Counted from the stretch's first letter, positions 25,538 through 34,521 are shown. The stretch is DNA of 64,000 nucleotides from Arthrobacter agilis (GCF_030816075.1 NZ_JAUSXO010000001.1:1426001-1490000); one strand, 5' to 3'. Notes: a model not told the origin generated them from the letters alone. Numbers and translations are program-made.

Positions 25538-27175
25538 ATGCCCAGTCCCCGCCCCACACCCGTCCTCTACCGCAACGGCTCCGTGTACAGCCCTGCCGAC
25601 CCCTTCGCCACCGCCATGCTCGTCGACGGCGGGACGGTCGCCTGGGTGGGCACCGAACACGCCGCCACGAACCTCGCGGGTCCGGGCGTGCGCACCGTCG
25701 ACCTGGACGGCGCGCTGGTCGCCCCCGGCTTCGTCGACGCCCATACGCACACCACGGAGACGGGCATCGCCCTGGGCTCGATCGACCTGACGGCGTGCCG
25801 CTCGCTCGCCGGGCTGCTGGACGCCGTGTCCGCCGCCGCGGCGTCCGGGGCGGCAACGATCCTCGGCTTCGGGTGGGACGAGTCGCAGTGGCCGGAGCGG
25901 CGCGTCCCGACGGCGTCCGAGCTCGACCGGGCCGGCGACGGCGCCCTCGTCTACCTCGTGCGGGCAGACATCCACTCCGCCGTCGTGTCCGGCGCCCTCG
26001 CCGCGGGGCTGGGCCTCGCCGGCCTGGACGGGTGGGACGACGGCTTCGTGGTCCGGGCGGCCCACGAAGCCGCCCGGCAGGCCACCCGCAGCCTCACGCC
26101 CGAGCAGCGCCGGACGTACCAGCAGGCAGCGCTCCTCCACGCCGCGGGCCAGGGGTACGTGGCCGTCACGGAGATGGCCGCGCCGCACATCGCCCCGCGC
26201 GAGGACCTCGAGACCCTCCTGTCCATCGACGGCCCGGGGCACGAGCTGCCCCTGCCCGAGGTCATCCCGTACTGGGCGCAGCTGACGACCTCCCGCGAGG
26301 AGGTGCGCGACCTCATGCAGGGCTTCGGGGGCCGGCTCGCGGGTCTCGCCGGGGACCTGAACGTGGACGGGTCGATCGGATCCCGCACCGCCGCGCTCCG
26401 TGAGCCCTACAGCGACGACCCCGGCAACCGCGGAACCCTCTACCTCGACGGGGACGCCGTCACCGCACACCTGCTGGCCACCACCGCCGAGACCGTCCAG
26501 GCCGGCTTCCACGTCATCGGCGACGCCGGGCTCGACGTCGTCCTGCAGGGCCTGGGGGCCGCGGCGGCGGATCTGGGGCTGGAGGAGGTCCGCCGGGCGC
26601 GCCACCGCCTGGAACACGTGGAGCTCGCCGACGATGACGCCATCGCCGCCCTCGTGCACTACGGTGTCGCCGTCAGCGGGCAGCCGGTGTTCGATGCCCT
26701 GTGGGGTGTCGAGGACGGGCTGTACGGGCAGCGGCTGGGGGAGCGCAGCGCCGGGATGAACCGGTTCGCGTCCCTCCTCGCCGCGGGCGTCCTGGTGGCA
26801 CTCGGATCGGACAGCCCCGTGACGCCCCTCGACCCCTGGGCCTCCGTGCGGGCGTGCCTGCAGCACAGCAGCCCCTCGGAGAACATCTCCGCGCGGGCCG
26901 CCTTCATCGCCCACACCCGGGCCGGCTGGCGCCTCTCGGGCCGCAGCCCGATGATGGGCCAGCTCGCGCCCGGGACGCCGGCGTCCTTCGCCGTGTGGAA
27001 GGTCGATGAGCTGATGGTGCAGACGCCGGACAACCGTGTGCAGTCCTGGAGCACCGATCCGCGTGCCGGTACGCCCCTGCTGCCCGCCCTCGACACCGAG
27101 AACGCCCCGCTCTGCCTCGAGACCGTGCACGACGGCCGGCGCCTGTACGCCGTCGACGGCTTCGCGGACGCCTAG
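25538..27175 (+). CDS. amidohydrolase family protein (YtcJ-like)
   Basis: 545 residues. N-terminal beta sandwich (VLYRNGSVYSPADPFATAMLVDGG), the metal-binding GFVDAHTHTTETG (HxH) and the long barrel typical of amidohydrolase family 3. Other ligands lie in FHVIGDAGLDVVLQGL, the RHRLEHVELADDDA segment and VALGSDSPVTPLDPW (catalytic Asp). Family members hydrolyse N-acyl or formyl amides, but substrates are mostly unknown. It begins 47 bases after the helicase stop, so it may be in the same transcript. A strong hairpin follows at 27229. Confidence 0.88.
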   Translation: MPSPRPTPVLYRNGSVYSPADPFATAMLVDGGTVAWVGTEHAATNLAGPGVRTVDLDGALVAPGFVDAHTHTTETGIALGSIDLTACRSLAGLLDAVSAAAASGAATILGFGWDESQWPERRVPTASELDRAGDGALVYLVRADIHSAVVSGALAAGLGLAGLDGWDDGFVVRAAHEAARQATRSLTPEQRRTYQQAALLHAAGQGYVAVTEMAAPHIAPREDLETLLSIDGPGHELPLPEVIPYWAQLTTSREEVRDLMQGFGGRLAGLAGDLNVDGSIGSRTAALREPYSDDPGNRGTLYLDGDAVTAHLLATTAETVQAGFHVIGDAGLDVVLQGLGAAAADLGLEEVRRARHRLEHVELADDDAIAALVHYGVAVSGQPVFDALWGVEDGLYGQRLGERSAGMNRFASLLAAGVLVALGSDSPVTPLDPWASVRACLQHSSPSENISARAAFIAHTRAGWRLSGRSPMMGQLAPGTPASFAVWKVDELMVQTPDNRVQSWSTDPRAGTPLLPALDTENAPLCLETVHDGRRLYAVDGFADA

Positions 27176-27228
27176 GGGGACGAGCGGGCCGTGCCGTCAC
27201 CCGTCCCGCCGACGGGACCGGTACAGCC

Positions 27229-27266
27229 TCCTGACCTGCGACGAAGGACGTCGTCGCAGGTCAGGA
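27229..27266. terminator. 16-bp perfect hairpin downstream of the amidohydrolase
   Basis: TCCTGACCTGCGACGA (27229-27244) and TCGTCGCAGGTCAGGA (27251-27266) are exact reverse complements with a six-base loop (AGGACG). It lies 53 bases after the amidohydrolase stop. There is no T-run, so it would be a terminator of the U-less actinobacterial type; an operator role is possible. Confidence 0.55.
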
Positions 27267-27643
27267 CGCTGTTGACTCTCACTCCACAGCACGTAAGCTG
27301 TGGCGGTACGGGTGAGAAGACCTCCTCCGGGAGGGAACCTTGCCGGTCTCCTGAGCGCAATGCATCGGCCTTCTGAACGGCGCGTGTTGCCCAGCCAGGC
27401 GGAGCCGGCACTCAGGGGCAGGTCCACGTGTCAGTAGAAAACGGCGTTGTCATCCGTGGCGCTGCCGGTACGAAGGTACGTGGATCTGCCCGCCCCGCCC
27501 ACCGCCCCGGCCCGTTGCGGCCCGTCCTGGCCCGTGCGGGCGTTCCCCGGAGCACGGGGACGGTCGCCTATACTTGCACACTGGCTCTGCTGTGTGCGGA
27601 GCAGTCCCTGCGCGATGCGCACCCCTGATGGAAAGGCCTTTGC
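27267..27643 (+). promoter_or_regulatory. non-coding region before the mannosyltransferase, with two promoter-like sites and nested hairpins
   Basis: No credible protein gene is seen in these 377 bases. TTGACT (27272-27277), a 16-base spacer and TAAGCT (27294-27299) look like a SigA promoter; the -10 lies inside the hairpin CCACAGC-ACGTAA-GCTGTGG (27284-27303). Downstream come a CCTCC-TCCG-GGAGG stem and a partly paired GAGAAGACC/GGTCTCC stem (~27313-27362), so a structured leader or small RNA is possible. A second -10, TATACT, at 27569-27574 is the best candidate promoter for the gene starting at 27644. Confidence 0.4.
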
Positions 27644-28369
27644 GTGCGAGTCGTCACGATCATCCCCACCTACAACGAGATCGAGTCGCTCCCGCTGACC
27701 CTGGCGCGGCTGCGCGCAGCAGTTCCCGCATCGGACGTCCTGATCGTGGACGACAACAGCCCCGACGGCACGGGCGACCTCGCCGACCGCGCCGCGGCAG
27801 CGGACGACCAGGTGCACGTCCTGCACCGCACCGGCAAGGAAGGCCTGGGCGCCGCCTACATCGCGGGATTCCGCTGGGCGCTGGAGCGCGACTACGACGT
27901 CCTGGTGGAGATGGACGCGGACGGTTCGCACAGGCCCGAGCAGCTGCAGGACCTTCTCGACGCGGTGGACCGGGCCGACCTCGTGATCGGCAGCCGCTGG
28001 GTGCAGGGCGGCAGCGTGGTGAACTGGCCCGCGCACCGCAAGCTCCTCTCCCGTGCCGGCAGCACCTATTCACGCTTCATGCTGGGCCTGCCCGTCCGTG
28101 ACATCACCGCGGGGTTCCGCGCCTTCCGGCGCTCCACCCTCGAGGCCCTCGACCTGTCCGCCGTCGAATCGGTGGGCTACGGCTTCCAGGTGGACATGAC
28201 CTTCCGGGTCGCCCGGTTGGGGCTGACCATCGTCGAGGTCCCGATCACCTTCGTGGAACGCGAGCTCGGCGCGTCCAAGATGAGCGGGAACATCGTGTTC
28301 GAGGCCGTCGGGAACGTCACGCGCTGGGGCCTCGGAGCCCGCTGGAACAAGCTCACCGGACGCCCCTAG
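27644..28369 (+). CDS. polyprenol monophosphomannose synthase (Ppm1/DPM1-like GT2)
   Basis: 241 residues. GT2 glycosyltransferase with [12 protein letters not shown], the [17 protein letters not shown] nucleotide site, [15 protein letters not shown] (DXD-like metal site) and [14 protein letters not shown]. The AGFRAFRR and [16 protein letters not shown] segments are typical of dolichol/polyprenol phosphate mannosyltransferases. No membrane anchor is fused, unlike the Lnt-fused mycobacterial Ppm1. It should transfer mannose from GDP-mannose to polyprenyl phosphate at the inner face of the membrane, providing the donor for lipoglycan or protein mannosylation. GTG 27644 has GGAAAGG upstream. The transcript ends at a strong terminator 29 bases after the stop. 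Confidence 0.9.
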   Translation: MRVVTIIPTYNEIESLPLTLARLRAAVPASDVLIVDDNSPDGTGDLADRAAAADDQVHVLHRTGKEGLGAAYIAGFRWALERDYDVLVEMDADGSHRPEQLQDLLDAVDRADLVIGSRWVQGGSVVNWPAHRKLLSRAGSTYSRFMLGLPVRDITAGFRAFRRSTLEALDLSAVESVGYGFQVDMTFRVARLGLTIVEVPITFVERELGASKMSGNIVFEAVGNVTRWGLGARWNKLTGRP

Positions 28370-28398
28370 CCCGTCCGTCCGCCGTCGGCACCAACGAC

Positions 28399-28428
28399 AA
28401 AGGCACCCGCCATGCGGCGGGTGCCTTT
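28399..28428. terminator. bidirectional Rho-independent terminator
   Basis: AAAGGCACCCGCC-ATGC-GGCGGGTGCCTTT: a thirteen-pair perfect stem with a four-base loop and T-runs on both strands. It lies between the convergent mannosyltransferase and rbpA genes and should end both transcripts. Confidence 0.93.
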
Positions 28429-28457
28429 CTCGTCGTGCGTGTCGGTCGGCCGACCGG

Positions 28458-28805
28458 TCAGGCGGAGCGGCGCTCCCCGCGACGCTCGCGCAGGATCGTC
28501 AACCGGTCCTGGAGGATCTGCTCCAGTTCCTCCACCGAGCGGCGCTCGAGCAGCATGTCCCAGTGCGTGCGGACGGGCTTGTCGTTCGAGGTGTCGGGCT
28601 TCTCGCCGTCGACGAGGAGGGCTTCCTTGCCGGTCTTCGAGACCCAGGTCGCCGGGATCTCCGCCTCGGACGAGAAGGTCACGAAGACCCGCTCGCCGTC
28701 CTCGCAGCGGTACTCGACCCGCTGCCGGGGAGCCGGCTCGACGCCGGATTCCGTCTCCATCGACTGCGCTCCAAGGCGCATGCCGCGCAGGCTGCGATCG
28801 CTCAT
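28458..28805 (-). CDS. rbpA: RNA polymerase-binding protein RbpA
   Basis: 115 residues, the normal length. N-terminal tail (MSDRSLRGMRLGAQSMETE), a core with YRCEDGERVFVTFSSEAEIPATWVSK, a basic linker and the sigma-interaction helix (RTHWDMLLERRSVEELEQILQDRL). Of the core zinc-site cysteines of some homologues only the first is present, as in many Micrococcaceae-type sequences. RbpA binds RNA polymerase with the principal sigma factor and stabilises open complexes. GAGGAGATC lies just before ATG 28805. The promoter at 28936-28962 resembles SigR/SigH promoters, in line with redox control of rbpA in Streptomyces. Confidence 0.96.
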   Translation of the reverse strand: MSDRSLRGMRLGAQSMETESGVEPAPRQRVEYRCEDGERVFVTFSSEAEIPATWVSKTGKEALLVDGEKPDTSNDKPVRTHWDMLLERRSVEELEQILQDRLTILRERRGERRSA

Positions 28806-28935
28806 GATGATCTCCTCATTCCCGTGGCCCGCTGGGGCCGTTGCCGCTGTTGTTCACCGGAGGTGTGCGCGGGCCGTGCCGCCGACACGCCCGGTACCGC
28901 TCCCGCCCGTGGGGCGGAAGGGAAGCTGTCTGTAT

Positions 28936-28962
28936 AACACCGTCCGCCGCAGGGATGTTCCC
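28936..28962 (-). promoter_or_regulatory. SigR/SigH-type promoter upstream of rbpA
   Basis: On the minus strand GGGAAC (28962-28957), an 18-base spacer and GTT (28938-28936) match the known thiol-oxidative-stress sigma consensus GGAA(T/C)-N18/19-GTT. The transcript would have a leader of ~120 bases. The match is exact in spacing; use of the site is inferred. Confidence 0.65.
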
Positions 28963-29104
28963 GCGAGCGGAGGGATAAACACCTAAGTGTACAGGGGTGG
29001 TCGGCGGGCTCGCCGGGCGGGGCGACGAGCCGGTCCACGGGCGCCCGCACGGCGATGGCCGCCACCCTTCGGGTCGCGGCCATCGTCGTCGGTCGGACAC
29101 CCGA

Positions 29105-30037
29105 TCAGGAGCGGGAGACCATCTCCGGTCCGTCGGACGGGGAATCCGGGGTGGTGGTGCCCAGGACGTTGCCGATGCCCTTGAGCGCCTCGCCGACCTC
29201 GCTCGGGATGATCCAGAGCTTGTTCGCCGACCCGTCGGCGAGCTTGGGGAGGGTCTGCAGGTACTGGTACGCGAGCAGTTTCTGCGTCGGGTTGCCCTTG
29301 TGGATGGCGTCGAACACCTTGTGGATGGCCTGGGCCTCGCCGTCGGCGCGCAGGATCGCGGCTTTCGCGTCGCCTTCCGCCGCGAGGATCGCGGCCTGGC
29401 GCTGCCCCTCCGCCGTGAGGATCTGCGACTGCTTGGTGCCCTCGGCGGTCAGGATCGCTGCGCGGCGGTCGCGCTCTGCACGCATCTGCTTCTCCATGGA
29501 GTCCTGGATGGACAGGGGAGGATCGATGGCCTTGAGCTCGACGCGGCCCACGCGGATGCCCCAGCGGCCCGTGGCCTCGTCGAGGACGCCGCGGAGCTGT
29601 CCGTTGATCTGGTCGCGGGAGGTGAGGGCCTCCTCCAGGTTGAGGCCGCCGACGACGTTCCTCAGGGTGGTCGTGGTCAGCTGCTCCACGGCCTGGATGT
29701 AGTTGGCGATCTCGTAGGTCGCCGCGCGGGGGTCGGTGACCTGGAAGTAGACGACCGTGTCGATGGACACCACGAGGTTGTCCTCGGTGATGACGGGCTG
29801 GGGCGGGAAGGAGACCACCTGCTCGCGGAGGTCGAGCAGGGGCAGCAGCCTGTCGACGAACGGGATCAGGATCGTCAGGCCCGGATTCAGCGTGCGCTGG
29901 TACTTGCCGAGCCGCTCCACGACGCCCGCGCGGGCCTGCGGGATGATCCGCACGGACTTCACGAGGACGACCAGGACGAAGATGATGAGGACGACCAGGA
30001 CTACCGTGAGCCCGATCGTTCCGGCGGAACCGTTCAT
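29105..30037 (-). CDS. SPFH/Band 7 (stomatin-like) membrane protein
   Basis: 310 residues. One N-terminal membrane segment (IGLTVVLVVLIIFVLVVLVK), then an SPFH domain (VRIIPQARAGVVERLGKYQRTL; LLPLLDLREQVVSFPPQPVITEDN; VDTVVYFQVTDPRAATYEI) and a long coiled coil with Ala/Glu repeats (AERDRRAAILTAEGTKQSQILTAEG). Such proteins assemble large membrane cages or rafts and pair with NfeD proteins; the nfeD gene lies 74 bases upstream in the same direction. ATG 30037 has AAGGGGAT just before it; the frame is open further upstream but lacks SPFH similarity there. Confidence 0.9.
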   Translation of the reverse strand: MNGSAGTIGLTVVLVVLIIFVLVVLVKSVRIIPQARAGVVERLGKYQRTLNPGLTILIPFVDRLLPLLDLREQVVSFPPQPVITEDNLVVSIDTVVYFQVTDPRAATYEIANYIQAVEQLTTTTLRNVVGGLNLEEALTSRDQINGQLRGVLDEATGRWGIRVGRVELKAIDPPLSIQDSMEKQMRAERDRRAAILTAEGTKQSQILTAEGQRQAAILAAEGDAKAAILRADGEAQAIHKVFDAIHKGNPTQKLLAYQYLQTLPKLADGSANKLWIIPSEVGEALKGIGNVLGTTTPDSPSDGPEMVSRS

Positions 30038-30111
30038 GAATCCCCTTTGTTGATGTGGTGCGCCCTGCCGGCCGGGAGCAGGCGCGGACGCGGAGAAGGA
30101 GGCGGGCCGCC

Positions 30112-30594
30112 CTAGGCGTCGCCGGCAGGCGCGGGGCGGCTGTCGGGAGCAGCGGCGGGCTGGACGACGGCGGTGGCGCCGTCGATCCTCGCCACGGACA
30201 GGCGCGTCCCGGCGGGTAGCGCGGCGCCGTCGGCCGAGCGGGCGGTCCACGTGTCACCGCCGATCTTGACGGTGCCCGAATGGGCCGTGACGGGCTCGAG
30301 GGCGAGCGCCGCGGCGCCGACGAGGCGCTCGATGTTGTTCAGCTGGTCCGCCGGGCCCTTCCTGAGGTGCCGCACGGCGACCGGGCGCACGAGCAGGATC
30401 ATGAGGAGCGCCACGACCGCGAACACGACGATCTGCAGCACGAGCCCGGCCCCCACGAAGGTCGCGACGAGGGCGGCCAGTGCGCCGACCGAGAGCATGA
30501 GGAAGAACAGGTCGAGGGTCAGGGTCTCCACGGCGGCCAGGCCCAGGAACAGGACCAGCCACAGGATCCAGCCGTTGTCGAGCAACCACTCCAT
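30112..30594 (-). CDS. NfeD-like membrane protein
   Basis: 160 residues. Two to three hydrophobic segments (ILWLVLFLGLAAVETLTLDLFFLMLSVGALAALVA; VLQIVVFAVVALLMILLV) are followed by a soluble OB-fold domain (NNIERLVGAAALALEPVTAHSGTVKIGGDTWTARS). This is the NfeD short form, the normal partner of SPFH proteins, and the next gene downstream encodes one. ATG 30594 is selected because GAGGGG lies about seven bases upstream; an in-frame extension to 30663 has no similarity to the family. Confidence 0.9.
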   Translation of the reverse strand: MEWLLDNGWILWLVLFLGLAAVETLTLDLFFLMLSVGALAALVATFVGAGLVLQIVVFAVVALLMILLVRPVAVRHLRKGPADQLNNIERLVGAAALALEPVTAHSGTVKIGGDTWTARSADGAALPAGTRLSVARIDGATAVVQPAAAPDSRPAPAGDA

Positions 30595-30697
30595 CGCGCA
30601 TCCCCTCGCCTGCGTACCGCAGCAAGCGGCCGTCGGTCCCATTCTGGCAAACCGCTCCGACAATACCTAGGGTGCGGGCGCCTGCGGGGCCGAGTTG

Positions 30698-31565
30698 TTA
30701 CCCTTCCGTGCCGTCCGGGGCTCCGGAGGGCCGGCCGGGCCTGGCCAGGACCTGGACGGTGAAGCGTGCTGCCACCTTGAGCGGTGCGGCGGAGTCGTCC
30801 CCCGCCGGGCCCTCCGCCCGCGCGTGCCGCGCCGCCGGGCCCATCACGAGCGCGGAGTGCGCGAGGTCCGGCGGCAGGGACAGGTCGTAGTCGAGCTCTT
30901 CGCGTCCCGTCTCCACGAGGGAGCCCTCGAAGGAGGCCAGTACGTCGTCGGCCTTGTGGGCCGGCACCGAGAGCAGGGGTCCCACCGCCTCGAGCCCGGC
31001 GAGGTGCCCTGGGCGCGGCGTCACGACGACGAGGCACCCTCCCGGGGCCAGCACGCGCACGAACTCCCCGGGGTTCCTGGGGGCGAACACGTTCAGGAGC
31101 ACGTCCACCGACCCGTCCGCCAGCGGGAGCCGCCGCCAGACGTCCCAGACGACGCTGAGGCCGCCCGGCAACCTGCGGGCTGCGCGCCGCAGGGCGATCT
31201 TCGAGATGTCGAGGGCGACGGGGAAGCACCCGGGCGCCTCGTCCACCAGTCCCTCCAGGTAGTAGCCCGTGCCCGCGCCGGCGTCCAGCGCCACGGCGGG
31301 CGCCGCCGTGTGACGCCGGGCGGCCCCGACGACGGCCCGTCGCAGGGGAGCGTAGGCGCCCGACCCGAGGAACTGCTCCCGCGCGTCCACCATCTCGGCC
31401 GTGTCGCCCTCGAAGGGCGACCCGCGGCCGGTCAGCAGGTTGAAGTAGCCCTGGCGGGCTGCATCGAAGCGGTGCCCGGACGGACAGGGCCAGGGTGCGG
31501 CCGGCCTGCTCGAGCGCGGCGGCGCAGACCGGGCAGACCAGGAGGGGGCGGAGGAGGGCGGACAC
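30698..31565 (-). pseudogene. RlmA-type 23S rRNA (guanine-N1) methyltransferase, apparent frameshift
   Basis: Two overlapping frames together make one normal protein. The first starts at GTG 31565 and gives the zinc-ribbon half LLVCPVCAAALEQAGRTLAL. The second carries CPSGHRFDAARQGYFNLLTGRG, the second Cys pair plus signature, and then the whole AdoMet domain (VALDAGAGTGYYLEGL; LNVFAPRNPGEFVRVL). They join if one C of the CCC at 31487-31489 is removed. TAGGAT at 31577-31572, six bases before GTG 31565, supports that start. RlmA proteins methylate G745 or G748 in 23S rRNA and can affect macrolide response. Whether this is a real lesion or a base-calling error cannot be told here. It is divergent from the S9 peptidase. 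Confidence 0.75.
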
Positions 31566-31634
31566 CGTTCCATCCTAGGGATGACCCGAGGCTTACCGTT
31601 GACTCAGGCCACTATTTCGGGTCTAGTCGGGAGG
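31566..31634. promoter_or_regulatory. divergent leaderless promoters for the RlmA-like gene and the S9 peptidase
   Basis: On the plus strand TTGACT (31599-31604), a 17-base spacer and TCTAGT (31622-31627) precede GTG 31635 by seven bases. On the minus strand TAGGAT (31577-31572) precedes GTG 31565 by six bases. Both transcripts would begin at or next to the start codon. Confidence 0.6.
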
Positions 31635-33677
31635 GTGAAACCAGACCAGATCGACCTCCTGACCACCACGGGCTCGCCGACGCTCCACCCGGACGGCTCC
31701 CGTCTGGTGGTCGCCGCGACCCGCCCCGACTTCCGCGCCGACGCCTACGTGGGCCAACTGTGGGAGCTGACGCTCGACGGCGGCCGCCGTCGGCTGACCC
31801 GCGGCTTCCGCGACACCGCGCCCCGCTACTCGCGCGACGGCGGGCTGCTCGTCTTCCTCCGTGCAGCACAGGGCGGCAAGCCGCAGCTGTTCGCGATGCA
31901 CGCCGCGGGCGGTGAACCCGTGCAGCTCACCGACCAGCCGCTCGGCGTCGCGCACTTCGACATCTCGCCGGACGCGACGACGATCGTCTTCGCGGCGCGC
32001 GTGCCCGAGCACGGACGCTACGGCACCGTCGACGGCGTCGGGGCCGGACTGGAGGACCCCCGGCTGATCACCGGGTTCAAGTACCGGATGAACGGCCTGG
32101 GCTACACGACGGACAAGCGCTCGCAGCTGTTCACCGTGGCGGTGCCCAGCCTCGACGCGGAGCCGTACATCGCCGCCGTCGGCCGGTTGAAGCAGGAGCA
32201 CCAGGACGGGCCGGGCGCGCTCGAGGAGCAGGGAGCGGTGCCGGCGGCGCTGCAGCTGACGACGGCGGACGCCGACCACCTCGAGCCCGCCTTCTCCGCC
32301 GACGGGCAGCGGATCCTCTTCACGGCCGCCCTCGCGCAGGACGCGGATTCCACGCTGGTGTCCGACCTCCACTCGATCGCGCCCGACGGCGGCGACCGCC
32401 GGCAGCTGACCAACCTCGACGGCGGCACGCTCCTCGGGTGCAGCGCGCCCCGGCCCAGCAGCGACGGCGCGTGGCTGTTCTTCCTGGCGTCGGACCTCTC
32501 GCCGTCGGGACTGGATTTCGTGGCCCGCAACACGGCCCTCTACGTCCAGCCGACCGACGACCCGCAGGGCGTCCGGCGGCTCACCGACGCGGAGACCGTC
32601 GACGTCGGCGACGTGCAGGAGATCATCGCGGACGGACCGGACTCCGTGCTGGTGGTCAACCGCTCGCGCGGCAGGGGCGAGCTGCTCCGCGTCTCGGCGG
32701 CCGGGCGGAGCGACACGCTCGTCACCGGGCCCACCGTCGTGACGGGTGCTGCGACGGCAGCCGGCACCGTCGTCGTGGCCTACACCGACCCGTCGACCGC
32801 CGGCGACGTCGCCGTCGTCGAGGGGGGCGCCCTGCGCCCCGTCTCGGACTTCTCGGCCGACCTCCACGGTCGGACGCGCGTGGCGGAGCTGCAGGAACGG
32901 TCCTACCCGGCGCCCGACGGCACGCCCGTGCACGGGTGGGCGGTGCTGCCCGAGGGCGAGGGGCCGCACCCGGTGCTGCTCGTCATCCACGGAGGCCCGT
33001 TCGCCCAGTACGGGTGGGGCTACTTCGACGAAGCCCAGGTGTACGCGGCGGCCGGCTACGCCGTGCTGCTGTGCAACCCGCGTGGCGCGGCCGGCTACGG
33101 GCAGGCGCACGGGCGCGTCATCAAGGAGGCGATGGGCACCGTGGACCTCGACGACGTCCTGGCCTTCCTCGACGGCGCACTCGCCGAGTTCGATGCGATG
33201 GACGACGTGCGGCTCGGGGTGATGGGCGGCTCCTACGGGGGCTACCTCACCGCGTGGACGATCGCGCACGACCACCGCTTCCAGGCCGCGATCGTCGAGC
33301 GGGGATACCTCGATCCGCCGTCGTTCGTCGGGTCCTCGGACATCGGCTGGTTCTTCTCGGAGCAGTACACCGGCACCGATCCCGCGCACGTCGCGGAGCA
33401 GAACCCGTTCGCGAAGATCGGCCAGGTGCGGACCCCCGCGCTCGTCATCCACTCGGAGGAGGACCTGCGGTGCCCGATCGAGCAGGCGCAGCGCTACTAC
33501 ACGGCGCTCAAGAAGCAGGGCGTCGAGACCGAGCTGCTCGTGTTCCCGGGTGAGACCCACGAGCTGTCGCGGTCCGGGTCCCCGTGGCACCGGCGGCAGC
33601 GCTTCGAGCACATCCTGCGCTGGTGGGCACGCCACCTCCCCACGGCGGCGAACCCGGCGGACGCCCCGGTACCGTAG
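31635..33677 (+). CDS. S9 family (prolyl oligopeptidase-type) serine peptidase
   Basis: 680 residues. The N-terminal ~410 residues form a beta-propeller of WD-like repeats (SPTLHPDGSRLVVAATRP; LEPAFSADGQRILFTAAL). The C-terminal alpha/beta-hydrolase domain has GGSYGGYLTAW with nucleophile Ser533, Asp610 in HSEEDLRCP and His642 in PGETHELSRSG, a complete triad. The family are cytoplasmic acylaminoacyl or dipeptidyl peptidases. GTG 31635 is preferred to ATG 31581 because a SigA-type promoter (TTGACT-N17-TCTAGT) lies between them and ends seven bases before the GTG, implying a leaderless transcript; the N-terminus VKPDQIDLLTTTGSP is also family-like. Confidence 0.9.
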   Translation: MKPDQIDLLTTTGSPTLHPDGSRLVVAATRPDFRADAYVGQLWELTLDGGRRRLTRGFRDTAPRYSRDGGLLVFLRAAQGGKPQLFAMHAAGGEPVQLTDQPLGVAHFDISPDATTIVFAARVPEHGRYGTVDGVGAGLEDPRLITGFKYRMNGLGYTTDKRSQLFTVAVPSLDAEPYIAAVGRLKQEHQDGPGALEEQGAVPAALQLTTADADHLEPAFSADGQRILFTAALAQDADSTLVSDLHSIAPDGGDRRQLTNLDGGTLLGCSAPRPSSDGAWLFFLASDLSPSGLDFVARNTALYVQPTDDPQGVRRLTDAETVDVGDVQEIIADGPDSVLVVNRSRGRGELLRVSAAGRSDTLVTGPTVVTGAATAAGTVVVAYTDPSTAGDVAVVEGGALRPVSDFSADLHGRTRVAELQERSYPAPDGTPVHGWAVLPEGEGPHPVLLVIHGGPFAQYGWGYFDEAQVYAAAGYAVLLCNPRGAAGYGQAHGRVIKEAMGTVDLDDVLAFLDGALAEFDAMDDVRLGVMGGSYGGYLTAWTIAHDHRFQAAIVERGYLDPPSFVGSSDIGWFFSEQYTGTDPAHVAEQNPFAKIGQVRTPALVIHSEEDLRCPIEQAQRYYTALKKQGVETELLVFPGETHELSRSGSPWHRRQRFEHILRWWARHLPTAANPADAPVP

Positions 33678-33695
33678 CTGCTCGGCGGCGGGGGC

Positions 33696-34352
33696 TCAGA
33701 AACCGAGCCCCTGCCGCGCGACGTCGACGGTCGGTTGCGCCCACCGGCCGTGCTCCCGGTCGGCGGTCAGGGACCGCAGGACCGCCCGGTCCAGGTACAG
33801 CTGCCCGTTCAGGTGGTCGGTCTCGTGCTGCACGATCCGCGCCGCCCACCCCTCGAGCTCCGTCCTGGTGCTGATGCCGTTGGGCTGCGTGTAGGTGGCC
33901 AGGACGCGGGCGTGGCGCTCGACGACGGCCTGATAGCCGGGCACGGAGAGGCACCCCTCGTAGAACGCGGCGACGGCGTCGCCCACGGCCTCGTAGCGGG
34001 GGTTGATGAGGACGGTGAAGGGCAGGGGAGTGCGGGCGCGCGCCTCGGCGACGGCGGGATCCTGGACGCCCGGGTCCTCGAGGACGGCGATCCTCAGAGG
34101 GATGCCGATCTGCGGTGCGGCGAGACCCACGCCCGGCGCCCCGTGCATGACGCGCCGCATCGTGGAGATCAGCCGGCCCAGCGCGTCGTCGTCGAGCTGG
34201 CCGTCGAAGTCCTGGGCCGGATGCCGCAGCACGGGGTCCCCCGCGCGGACGATCACGGGCAGGTCCTCGGCCAGGACGGCCTCCACCCGCTCCGCGAGCG
34301 CCGCGGGCGGAAGCATCGTACGGACATGGTTGCCTGGAGCATCTGCAGTCAT
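33696..34352 (-). CDS. def: peptide deformylase
   Basis: 218 residues. All three metal-site motifs are intact: GVGLAAPQIG, EGCLSVPGYQ (Cys ligand) and QHETDHLNG (two His ligands and catalytic Glu). The enzyme removes the formyl group from nascent proteins. The N-terminus is ~40 residues longer than in E. coli Def, as in other actinobacteria. ATG 34352 lies immediately after GGAGGA; the spacing is short, and ATG twelve codons later is an alternative. It converges with the S9 peptidase (18-bp gap) and diverges from the UvrA-like gene. Confidence 0.94.
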   Translation of the reverse strand: MTADAPGNHVRTMLPPAALAERVEAVLAEDLPVIVRAGDPVLRHPAQDFDGQLDDDALGRLISTMRRVMHGAPGVGLAAPQIGIPLRIAVLEDPGVQDPAVAEARARTPLPFTVLINPRYEAVGDAVAAFYEGCLSVPGYQAVVERHARVLATYTQPNGISTRTELEGWAARIVQHETDHLNGQLYLDRAVLRSLTADREHGRWAQPTVDVARQGLGF

Positions 34353-34521
34353 TCCTCCAGCAAAGCACAATCGCGGACAGGAACGAGTGCCCGCCCCATT
34401 GCCGCTCGGGGGGTGACGACGGAGAATCAGACGTGCTGCCCGGGGCCGATCCTGCGGCGGCTCCCGGACCCCGGGTACACCGGCCGGTCGCGAACGCGGC
34501 CGGCCGAAGGATGGAGGCACG

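Noticed and set aside
27428-27628. Short open frame before the mannosyltransferase
   Set aside because: Arg/Pro/Ala-rich sequence with no domain, crossed by the likely promoter of the next gene.
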